From: Clostridiaceae bacterium
Lineage (GTDB): Bacteria; Bacillota; Clostridia; Lachnospirales; Lachnospiraceae
Length of the DNA: 64,000 nt
Assembly: GCA_910575795.1 (NCBI GenBank)
Contig: CAJTGE010000006.1
Coordinates: 1-64,000 of the forward strand
Direction of reading: 5' to 3'
Shown piece by piece: positions 57,975 to 64,000 of the stretch (position 1 is the stretch's first letter; each line of letters opens with the position of its first letter). The notes beneath the pieces are model-generated. The model did no database searches, was not told the DNA's origin, and was given only the letters and a program-made list of their open reading frames with translations. The position numbers and the translations under genes were made by a program.

Positions 57975-59045
57975 TTGAAGTTTATCCATACCGGGGACAT
58001 CCACTGGGGCATGTCCCCTGACAGCGACAAGCCCTGGAGCAGGGAACGCGCCCGGGATATCCGGGATACCTTTGCCGCCATCATTGAAAAAGCAAAGCAG
58101 ATGGGCGTCGATTTTCTGTTTATCGCCGGCGATCTGTTCCACCGCCAGCCGCTTTTAAAGGATTTAAAGGAAGTCAATTATCTGTTTTCCACAATCCCGC
58201 GCGTGAAGGTGGTCATGATCGCCGGCAATCATGACCGCATCCGGAGCAGCTCGGCGGTTCTGAGCTTTTCCTGGAGCCCTAATGTCACATTCTTAAGCGG
58301 AGCGGAGATGGCTTCCGTGTATTTTGAGGAGCTGAATACAGAGGTGACGGGCTTTTCCTACTACACGCCCGAGATCCGCGAGCCGAAGATCAATCAGGCG
58401 TCTGCCCCGCGGGACGGACGCATCCATATTCTTCTGGGGCATGGCGGGGATATGAACCACTGTCCCATTGACCGGGCCTCCCTGGCCGCGTCGGGTTTTT
58501 CCTATATCGCGCTCGGCCATATCCACAAGCCGGAGATTCTCACAGAAAAGAAGATGGCCTTCTGCGGCTCCCCGGAACCGCTTGACAAGACGGAGACAGG
58601 GGCGCACGGGATTTTTTGCGGCGAAATCAGCCCCATCAGTTTAGAGGTTACCTCCCTGTCCTTTATCCCCATGGCCAAAATCCGCTATATCCCGCTGGTG
58701 GTCAACGTAACCCCTGCCACGGCCAATACGGAGCTTTACTTAAAGATCTCGCATGAGGTGGAGAAGCGCGGAACGGATCACATCTACCGCTTCCGCATCC
58801 GGGGCATGCGCGATCCGGAGACATGCTTTGATCTGGAGGCGCTTAAGCTTCGCTACCGCATCACGGATATCGTGGACGAGTCCGAACCCCAGTACGATTT
58901 CAGCGCCCTGTTTGCCGAGCATCCGGGCGATATGATCGGCTTTTATATCCGCGCCCTGCAAAAGCCCGAAATGAGCCCCGTTGAGAAGAAAGCCCTGTTC
59001 TACGGAATCCACGCGCTTTTACTCACGACCGATGAAAGGAGTTAG
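57975..59045 (+). CDS. SbcD/Mre11-type nuclease (YhaO-like)
   Basis: The 356-residue metallophosphoesterase has the Mre11/SbcD motifs: FIHTGDIHWG (motif I, first Asp and His), LFIAGDLFH (motif II), VMIAGNHDR (motif III) and ILLGHGG with ALGHIHKP (later His motifs). It likely processes DNA ends. Start is a TTG at 57975, following AGAGGGG. It is 5 bases upstream of an SbcC/YhaN-like ATPase, the yhaO-yhaN arrangement of Bacillus. Confidence 0.92.
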   Translation: MKFIHTGDIHWGMSPDSDKPWSRERARDIRDTFAAIIEKAKQMGVDFLFIAGDLFHRQPLLKDLKEVNYLFSTIPRVKVVMIAGNHDRIRSSSAVLSFSWSPNVTFLSGAEMASVYFEELNTEVTGFSYYTPEIREPKINQASAPRDGRIHILLGHGGDMNHCPIDRASLAASGFSYIALGHIHKPEILTEKKMAFCGSPEPLDKTETGAHGIFCGEISPISLEVTSLSFIPMAKIRYIPLVVNVTPATANTELYLKISHEVEKRGTDHIYRFRIRGMRDPETCFDLEALKLRYRITDIVDESEPQYDFSALFAEHPGDMIGFYIRALQKPEMSPVEKKALFYGIHALLLTTDERS

Positions 59046-59050
59046 AAGAC

Positions 59051-60925
59051 ATGCGGTTCCTTGATCTATATATCAGCGGCTTTGGGAAATTCCACAATAT
59101 GTCCGTCTCCTTTGAGGACGGCATCAATGTGGTTTACGGCAAGAATGAGGCCGGAAAGTCTACGATTCACACCTTTATCCGCAGCATGCTGTTCGGCCTG
59201 GAGCGCCAGAGGGGACGCGCCGCCAGGAATGATATCTACAGCCGCTACGAGCCCTGGGACAGCAGCGGGACATACGAAGGCCAGCTCCGCCTGGAAGCAG
59301 ACGGCATGGTTTACCGGATCGAGCGCAGCTTTCAGAAGAACCGGAAGGAATTTACGATCATCAATGAAACCACCGGGCGGGAGGAAACCGGCGGCAAAGC
59401 CTTTATGGACGAGCTCCTCGGCGGCTTAAGCGAGATGGCCTACAACAATACCATCAGCATCAGCCAGCTCAAAAGCGCCACCGAGGACGGCATGATCTCA
59501 GAGCTGAAAAACTATATTGCCAATATGAACACCTCCGGCAATATGTCCCTCAATATCACAAAGGCCAGCGATTATTTAAAGAAGCAGAAAAAGGAGCTGC
59601 AGGCCCAGCTAAGCCCCGAGGCGGCCAGGACCTATACCATGCTTCTGACCGAGATAAGGGGCATCGAAAAGGAGATCGCCTCGCCGGAATATGAGAACCA
59701 GATGCTGCAATACACCGCTCTGCGCGAAGAGCTGAAACAGGCGATTGACGAAAAACAGAGGGAAAAGAACGAGCTGGCCGCAAAGCTTGACCGCGGCTGG
59801 CAGATGATGGAGGAATTCGAGTTTTCGGACGACGCCTCAATCCAGTCCTATCTGAATAACGCCGAGGCGCTCTACCGCAATTATACGGAGTCTGAGGAGA
59901 TCGCGAAAAACCGTTCCGGGCGTATCCTGCCCGGCCTGTTCTTTACCGCCGCCGCTCTCCTCTGCGCTGTCTTTGGCGTTTGCCTTTACGCCTGGTATTA
60001 CCCGGACCGCCTCCCGCTTTTCTCCTCCCTTTACTTTGCCGGCGCGCCTGCCGCGGCGATCCTCTCCGGACTGGCCGGGGCCGCCTCCCTTGCGGCAGGG
60101 CTTTTTTCAATGTTCCGCCGCAGGAGGCACGATAAAGAAGCCCGCCTGTGCCATGCGGCTCTCTCCGAGATCTTCCGGCGGCATCTGGGCGACAGCGCCG
60201 TCAGCGATCCGGCTATGGAAGCGCTTCGGGTGCGGATCGCGGAATTTAACCAGCTCTATCAGAATATGTCCCATTCGCGGGAAACCTTAAAACAGCAGAC
60301 AGAAGCCATCTCGTCTCTTTTAGAGCGCCAGAATGCCTGCGGCGAGACGATCGAACGCCAGCAGCGCGTCCAGTGGGAGCTGGAAAAGAAGCTCGAGCAT
60401 CTCTCGGACTGCAAGGACCGGGCCGCGGCCTTAAAGCAGATTATCAGCGAAAACGACCGGCTGCATGTCGATATCGAGGCCATTGATCTGGCTCTGGAAA
60501 CCATGCAGGATCTGTCGTTCTCGATCCGCGACTCCTTTGGCCTGTACTTAAACAAGACCGCCTCGGATCTGATCAGCGGCATCACCGGCGGCGTCTATGC
60601 CAGCATAAGCATTGACGAAAACCTCAATGCGTTCCTGAATACCAGCCGCAAGCTGATCCCCCTGGAACAGACCAGCAGCGGCACAGCGGATCAGATCTAC
60701 CTGGCTCTCCGCCTGGCCGCCGCCCGGTTTATCCAGCGCGGGATCGACCGCATGCCTTTGATCTTTGACGACAGCTTCGTGCTGTACGATAATGACCGGC
60801 TCAAAACAGCCCTGCGCTGGCTGCCGCAGGCTTATAAGGGGCAGATGATCCTCTTTACCTGTCACGAGCGCGAGGAGCAGGCGCTCCGGGAGATGGATAT
60901 GCCGTTTCATCTTATTAGAATATAG
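59051..60925 (+). CDS. SbcC/Rad50-like ATPase with membrane segments (YhaN-like)
   Basis: The 624-residue protein has the Rad50-type N-terminal ATPase half (FEDGINVVYGKNEAGKSTIH, Walker A GKNEAGKST) and C-terminal half (SSGTADQIYLALRLAAARFI signature, then PLIFDDSFVLYDNDRLKTAL Walker B). A coiled coil links them. Two hydrophobic segments in the middle (about 296-318 and 330-356) interrupt the coil, so the protein is probably membrane-associated, as in YhaN. It works with the preceding nuclease. Confidence 0.9.
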   Translation: MRFLDLYISGFGKFHNMSVSFEDGINVVYGKNEAGKSTIHTFIRSMLFGLERQRGRAARNDIYSRYEPWDSSGTYEGQLRLEADGMVYRIERSFQKNRKEFTIINETTGREETGGKAFMDELLGGLSEMAYNNTISISQLKSATEDGMISELKNYIANMNTSGNMSLNITKASDYLKKQKKELQAQLSPEAARTYTMLLTEIRGIEKEIASPEYENQMLQYTALREELKQAIDEKQREKNELAAKLDRGWQMMEEFEFSDDASIQSYLNNAEALYRNYTESEEIAKNRSGRILPGLFFTAAALLCAVFGVCLYAWYYPDRLPLFSSLYFAGAPAAAILSGLAGAASLAAGLFSMFRRRRHDKEARLCHAALSEIFRRHLGDSAVSDPAMEALRVRIAEFNQLYQNMSHSRETLKQQTEAISSLLERQNACGETIERQQRVQWELEKKLEHLSDCKDRAAALKQIISENDRLHVDIEAIDLALETMQDLSFSIRDSFGLYLNKTASDLISGITGGVYASISIDENLNAFLNTSRKLIPLEQTSSGTADQIYLALRLAAARFIQRGIDRMPLIFDDSFVLYDNDRLKTALRWLPQAYKGQMILFTCHEREEQALREMDMPFHLIRI

Positions 60926-60966
60926 GTTACAGTTTTCCCCGCCCCGTGTGAGCTGTAACATTTTTT
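60926..60966 (+). terminator. Terminator after the YhaN-like gene
   Basis: GTTACAG at 60926-60932 and CTGTAAC at 60953-60959 pair across a GC-rich loop and are followed by ATTTTTT. It separates the nuclease operon from the toxin-antitoxin region. Confidence 0.7.
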
Positions 60967-60980
60967 CCTTAGTTTGCATA

Positions 60981-61009
60981 TTGAAAAGTAAAAATGCATA
61001 TGCTATAAT
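60981..61009 (+). promoter_or_regulatory. Strong sigma-A promoter of the antisense RNA
   Basis: TTGAAA at 60981-60986 and TATAAT at 61004-61009, 17 bases apart, with an extended TGC before the -10. It is one of the best promoter matches in the window and drives no protein gene, only a short region ending in a terminator. Confidence 0.9.
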
Positions 61010-61015
61010 GCCAGT

Positions 61016-61108
61016 AGGCAGAAAGAGATTGCAAGTCCACATGGACAAAGAACGAAATCCCCTGACCGTGTTGCAGCACAGTCAGGGGATTCTTCTTTTC
61101 TTTTTTAG
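61016..61108 (+). ncRNA. Putative antisense RNA antitoxin (RNA II-like)
   Basis: A transcript of about 90 nt is implied by a strong promoter (60981-61009) and the terminator at 61056-61108 (AATCCCCTGAC against GTCAGGGGATT, then a U-rich tail). Near its 5' end GAGATTGCAAGTCCACAT (61025-61042) repeats, in direct orientation, GAGATTGCAACTTCCACAT (61210-61228). That second copy is antisense to the toxin start region. So the RNA can pair with the toxin mRNA both at its ribosome-binding/start region and through the shared terminator. This is the DRa/DRb architecture of the par locus. No protein coding is expected. Confidence 0.7.
61056..61108. terminator. Shared bidirectional terminator of toxin and antisense RNA
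   Basis: AATCCCCTGAC at 61056-61066 pairs with GTCAGGGGATT at 61081-61091. The plus strand continues with CTTCTTTTCTTTTTT. On the minus strand the stem is followed by the weaker UUCGUUCUUUG. Convergent transcripts both end here. Confidence 0.8.
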
Positions 61109-61127
61109 TGGCAAAGCACCCACCAGG

Positions 61128-61226
61128 CTATTGTTTGCCCTTATCGTTCCTGTCTAGCCATTTGCAAATCAGGTGGCAGACCAGACCCGCTGCGACAGTC
61201 ACTAAAAAGGAGATTGCAACTTCCAC
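61128..61226 (-). CDS. Small hydrophobic toxin-like peptide (type I TA candidate)
   Basis: A 32-residue peptide from GTG at 61226 to TAG at 61128. It reads MEVAISFLVTVAAGLVCHLI then CKWLDRNDKGKQ: one hydrophobic helix (residues 3-21) and a charged tail. This layout is typical of single-membrane-segment type I toxins such as Fst and TxpA. The ribosome site GGAGGAGG is 7 bases upstream. It is convergent with a short RNA gene that has a complementary segment. Toxicity is inferred, not shown. Confidence 0.7.
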   Translation of the reverse strand: MEVAISFLVTVAAGLVCHLICKWLDRNDKGKQ

Positions 61227-61272
61227 ATAAACACCTCCTCCCGCTGCCGGGTATCGGTTGGGCAACACTGAA

Positions 61273-61301
61273 ATTATATCATGTAATACCACAGTTTTCT
61301 A
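61273..61301 (-). promoter_or_regulatory. Promoter of the toxin-like gene
   Basis: On the minus strand -10 TATAAT (61278-61273) and TAGAAA (61301-61296) are separated by 17 bases. The -35 touches the target-site duplication of the adjacent MITE (61300-61303), so that insertion sits directly against the promoter. Confidence 0.65.
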
Positions 61302-61303
61302 TA

Positions 61304-61465
61304 ATGTACTCTCGGAATCTCTCTGCGCCTGCTTTTGCGGCTGATTTTCCGCCAGATGCACCCAAATTTAATCAACGTACGCTCCACGTACGCCTCATAA
61401 ATTTGTGCACATCTGACAAAAAATCATCTCACAAAATCAGGCACAGCAAGATTCCGAGAGTACAT
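61304..61465. mobile_element. 162-bp hairpin MITE, copy 2
   Basis: This copy has the same length and ends as the copy at 44199-44360 and four base differences (about 97.5% identity). It is flanked by TATA at 61300-61303 and TATA at 61466-61469, again a 4-bp target duplication. It lies immediately upstream of the toxin promoter. It carries no transposase; a related full-length element elsewhere would have to supply it. Confidence 0.85.
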
Positions 61466-61507
61466 TATATTTATTTTATAAGTCCCGTATCACTGCGCTC
61501 TCCCTTG

Positions 61508-61619
61508 GTTACTGTTCACAGCAACCAGCAAAATCCATGAAAATCGCCTGCGGAGATGGGATTTTTGCCCGCCAGCCCAGGTTATCATACGGTCTGCGCA
61601 GACCTACCTGAACAGTAAC
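61508..61619. repeat. 112-bp inverted-repeat unit at the 3' end of the PRPP synthetase gene
   Basis: GTTACTGTTCA at 61508-61518 is the exact inverse complement of TGAACAGTAAC at 61609-61619. The second arm covers the last codons of the synthetase gene. Inside, AAAATCC and GGATTTTT form a second pairing. It may be a small dispersed repeat or a structured 3' end. Confidence 0.5.
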
Positions 61620-62809
61620 TCTCCCTTCTCTCCCCTCACCCCCGCGCGGTATCTCTCCAGAATCCGGTTAATCCGCCTCGTCGGGTTCAGCAGCTCGCTG
61701 AGCGACGCGTCGTGGTTCAGATTGTCAATAATCAACGCGATATATTTGCTCATATCCACATCGATATAGTAAGGCTTTGAGAGAAGCTCCGGCGTCTGGT
61801 AGACCAGATTTGTGGTCAGCACCCGGTCAATCAGCCCGTTTTCATAATACTTGTCAAACTTGCCCAGCCCGTTTGTAAAAAGCCCGAAGGTAGAGCAGAC
61901 AAAAACCTTTCCCGCTTTCCGGCTCTTTAGCTCCTTTGCCACGTCGAGCATGCTTTCTCCGGAGGAAATCATATCATCCACGATGATCACATCCTTGCCC
62001 TCCACGCTGGAGCCCAAAAACTCATGGGCCACAATCGGGTTGCGCCCGTTTACAATCTGCGTGTAATCACGCCGCTTATAAAACATCCCCATATCCAGGC
62101 CGAGCACGTTGGCAAAATACACGGCGCGCGACATGCCGCCCTCGTCGGGGCTTATCACCATCATGTGCTCGCTGTCAATCTGAAGCTCTGTCTCATATTT
62201 TAACAGATATTTGATAAACTGGTAGATCGGCTGCACTGTCTCAAAGCCTTTGAGGGGAATCGCATTCTGCACGCGCGGATCATGGGCGTCAAAGGTAATG
62301 ATATTCTCCACTCCCATGCTCACCAGCTCCTCCAGCGCCAGGGCGCAGTCTAAAGACTCGCGCCCGGAGCGTTTGTGCTGGCGGCTTTCATATAAAAAGG
62401 GCATAATCACATTGATACGCCTCGCCTTACCCCCTACGGCGGCAATGATTCGTTTTAAATCCTGGAAATGGTCGTCCGGGGACATGTGGTTTACCATCCC
62501 GCACAGGGAATAGGTTAGGCTGTAGTTGCATATGTCCACCAAAATATAGATATCGTCCCCGCGCACGGACTCTGAGATCGAGCCCTTGGCCTCGCCGGTC
62601 CCAAAGCGCGGCGTATCGGCGCCGATGATATACGTATCCCTCTGGTATCCCGAAAAGGCAATGGTGGTCTTGTGCTCGCTCTCCCGCTCTCTTCTCCACT
62701 CAACCAGATATCTGTCCACCTTTTTTCCCATCCCGGCGCACCCCTTTAAAGGAATTAAACCCAGCGGCCCCGCGGGGATCGTCTCAATAATTTTTTCTTC
62801 GTACAGCAT
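61604..62809 (-). CDS. Ribose-phosphate pyrophosphokinase family protein
   Basis: PRPP synthetase makes phosphoribosyl pyrophosphate from ribose 5-phosphate and ATP. The 401-residue protein has the tandem phosphoribosyltransferase folds, the PRPP loop VIIVDDMISSGESM near residue 277 and the ATP/ribose-5-phosphate region NVIMPFLYESRQHKRSGRES. It is longer than the standard ~315 residues because of an N-terminal extension and inserts, a form seen in Clostridia. Whether it is the main Prs or a paralogue is unknown. ATG at 62809 with GGAGGAGAG. Confidence 0.88.
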   Translation of the reverse strand: MLYEEKIIETIPAGPLGLIPLKGCAGMGKKVDRYLVEWRRERESEHKTTIAFSGYQRDTYIIGADTPRFGTGEAKGSISESVRGDDIYILVDICNYSLTYSLCGMVNHMSPDDHFQDLKRIIAAVGGKARRINVIMPFLYESRQHKRSGRESLDCALALEELVSMGVENIITFDAHDPRVQNAIPLKGFETVQPIYQFIKYLLKYETELQIDSEHMMVISPDEGGMSRAVYFANVLGLDMGMFYKRRDYTQIVNGRNPIVAHEFLGSSVEGKDVIIVDDMISSGESMLDVAKELKSRKAGKVFVCSTFGLFTNGLGKFDKYYENGLIDRVLTTNLVYQTPELLSKPYYIDVDMSKYIALIIDNLNHDASLSELLNPTRRINRILERYRAGVRGEKGELLFR

Positions 62810-62895
62810 TGCTCTCCTCCAGCTATCGTTCTGTCGCTGCCCGCGCCCCGCCCGGCAGCGGACAGCAGCATCGTGTTTCCCGGCATCGTATCTCC

Positions 62896-63906
62896 TTACA
62901 GGGAGCCGGCGGCGGTATACCCTTTCAGTTTCATCTGAATGCGGATGTCCTCGCCGAACAGCGGGATCACCCGGTATTTGCTGATAATACGGGACATCAC
63001 ACGATCCGTAAATTCATCCCGCATCTCATTGACCGGAAGGTTGGTGGAAATGATGGTTCCCTTTTTCCGGTTCAGGCGCTCATTGATCACATAAAAGAGC
63101 TGGGAGGTGGTAAAGGTATTGACCAGCTCTGTCCCCAGATCGTCGATGATCAGGAGATCGCACTCCATCAGATACCGCGAGCGATCCCTCTCTTCGTCTG
63201 TGGAGTCATAGGAAAAGCGCTCTTTTGAAAAGATCTCGAACATCTCCACCGCGGGAAGATAGACCACGCTGTGGCAGCGCTCGATCAGCTCCCTGGCGAT
63301 GCAGTTGCTCAAAAAGGTCTTCCCAAGGCCCGTCTTTCCGGTAAAAAGGATATTTCCCTTTTCGCTGTCAAAGCGGTCCACATACTCCCGGCAAATCTGC
63401 ACGACCTGGCGCATGTACTCCCTGGCTGTCTTGCCGCTGCGCCCGTCAATCCTGGTATCATCGAAAAAATCGTAGGAAAAACGGCTGAAATTTTCCTGCT
63501 TTACGATCTCCTTTATATTGGACTGGGAGTACAAAAGATCAATCTCCCTCTGACGGAAACAATGGCACTTCTTCCCGTCCCTGTATCCTGTATCCTTACA
63601 GTCCGGACAGTCATAGCGCATCTCCAAGTAATCCTTTGGATAGCCATAGGCCGCCAGCAGAACCTGCCTCTCCTCCCGAAGCCCTTCAATGGTCCTCTTA
63701 AGGCGCTCTGTTGCCGTCGTATCGCCGTCCAGTAACTGTCTGGCTCCTTTCACCGCTGACGAGGCGATCTCCTCATTCATCTCCCGGATGGCAGGTATCC
63801 TCTCATAGATCTCCGCCGTCCTCTGATCCAGCGCGTGCTTCTGAGAAAGCTGCGTCCGGTTGTAGAGCCGCATGATGGAATCATACTGCGAATTGCTAAG
63901 CGCCAT
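62896..63906 (-). CDS. DnaC-like helicase loader / AAA+ ATPase
   Basis: The 336-residue protein matches DnaC/DnaI-like loaders of Lachnospiraceae. An N-terminal helical region is followed by a zinc-binding cluster (CPDCKDTGYRDGKKCHC) and an AAA+ domain with Walker A GKTGLGKT and Walker B LLIIDDLGTE, plus the sensor STNLP. It loads the replicative helicase. ATG at 63906 is chosen because AGGAGGCAGAG precedes it. It overlaps the upstream DnaD-like gene. Confidence 0.9.
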   Translation of the reverse strand: MALSNSQYDSIMRLYNRTQLSQKHALDQRTAEIYERIPAIREMNEEIASSAVKGARQLLDGDTTATERLKRTIEGLREERQVLLAAYGYPKDYLEMRYDCPDCKDTGYRDGKKCHCFRQREIDLLYSQSNIKEIVKQENFSRFSYDFFDDTRIDGRSGKTAREYMRQVVQICREYVDRFDSEKGNILFTGKTGLGKTFLSNCIARELIERCHSVVYLPAVEMFEIFSKERFSYDSTDEERDRSRYLMECDLLIIDDLGTELVNTFTTSQLFYVINERLNRKKGTIISTNLPVNEMRDEFTDRVMSRIISKYRVIPLFGEDIRIQMKLKGYTAAGSL

Positions 63907-64000
63907 CTCTGCCTCCTGCCTCTTTTCCTGCATTAATCATGGTCCATATCATCTCATCATAATCATAGCCGTGCTCTTCCAAATTGTGGAAACGGTTCGA
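63896..64000 (-). CDS. DnaD-like replication protein, C-terminal part (runs off right edge)
   Basis: The frame enters from the right edge and ends at a TAG at 63896-63898. The visible residues include NRFHNLEEHGYDYDEMIWTM, the pattern of DnaD/DnaB2-type C-terminal tails (N-x-F-x-N-F...DYD). It lies directly upstream of the DnaC-like gene and overlaps it, the dnaD-dnaC order of Clostridia. Only 34 codons are visible, so the call depends on this motif and on position. Confidence 0.7.
   Translation of the reverse strand, partial: SNRFHNLEEHGYDYDEMIWTMINAGKEAGGRDGA

Noticed and set aside
61214-61540. Reading frame through the second MITE
   Set aside because: Same artefact as at 44 kb; it lacks a supported start and changes flank with each insertion.
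1-64000. CRISPR array, prophage or integrase-bounded island
   Set aside because: No regularly spaced repeats, cas, integrase or phage structural genes are present on either strand.

Overview
The window looks like chromosomal DNA of a motile, probably spore-forming member of the Lachnospiraceae (Clostridia, Bacillota). I infer this from clostridial-style flagellar gene order with good Shine-Dalgarno sites, SpoVT and SpoVG, the GlgC/GlgD pair, the DnaC-like/DnaD pair and a YhaO/YhaN-type pair. No rRNA, tRNA, CRISPR array or prophage was seen. Two genes run off the ends: a secreted protein on the left and a DnaD-like protein on the right.

Positions 1-2253 (minus strand) hold a secreted protein, a FlhB C-terminal-domain paralogue and a FliK-like protein, an arrangement like ylqH/ylqG of Bacillus. 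Divergent from these, 2461-7599 (plus) is a late flagellar operon: flgM, flgN, flgK, flgL, a YviE-like gene, fliW and csrA. Next on the minus strand (7716-13943) come fliD, fliS, a FliT-like gene, a second FliD-like gene and a nucleotidyltransferase-like gene. SigD-type -10 boxes (GCCGATA) precede the ylqG-like gene, flgM and fliD.

Positions 14201-42492 (minus) form one huge fla/che block. In transcription order it reads flgB, fliE, fliF, fliG, fliH, fliI, fliJ, fliK, flgD, a TIGR02530-like gene, flgE, flbD, motA, motB, fliM, cheY, flgC, fliY, fliO, fliP, fliQ, fliR, flhB, flhA, sigD, two flgG/F-type rod genes, cheC, cheD, cheV, a cell-wall-repeat protein, a ParA ATPase and a ComFB-domain protein. 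Compared with Bacillus it lacks fliL, flhF, flhG, cheA, cheW and cheB, and flgC has moved to a place behind cheY. A PilZ-like gene faces the operon across a ~1 kb gap, and a GGDEF diguanylate cyclase lies at 50-51 kb. With the ComFB protein this suggests cyclic-dinucleotide input to motility.

Positions 44.4-55.9 kb are metabolic and regulatory: spoVT, a split chromate transporter pair, a five-gene split flavin/iron-sulfur amino-acid-oxidase-like operon, the diguanylate cyclase, an NhaC-type antiporter, and glgC-glgD-spoVG. Positions 56.5-64 kb hold asnS, a YhaO/YhaN-like nuclease/ATPase pair, a compact type I toxin-antitoxin candidate, a PRPP synthetase and a DnaC-like helicase loader.

The most noteworthy items are: (1) an undocumented-looking type I toxin-antitoxin locus at 61.0-61.3 kb with par/Fst-like architecture; (2) two copies of a 162-bp hairpin MITE with 4-bp target duplications, one abutting the toxin promoter; (3) a FliY with three tandem copies of a FliM-type CheY-binding-like motif; and (4) a ParA-ComFB gene pair closing the flagellar operon where FlhF/FlhG are missing.
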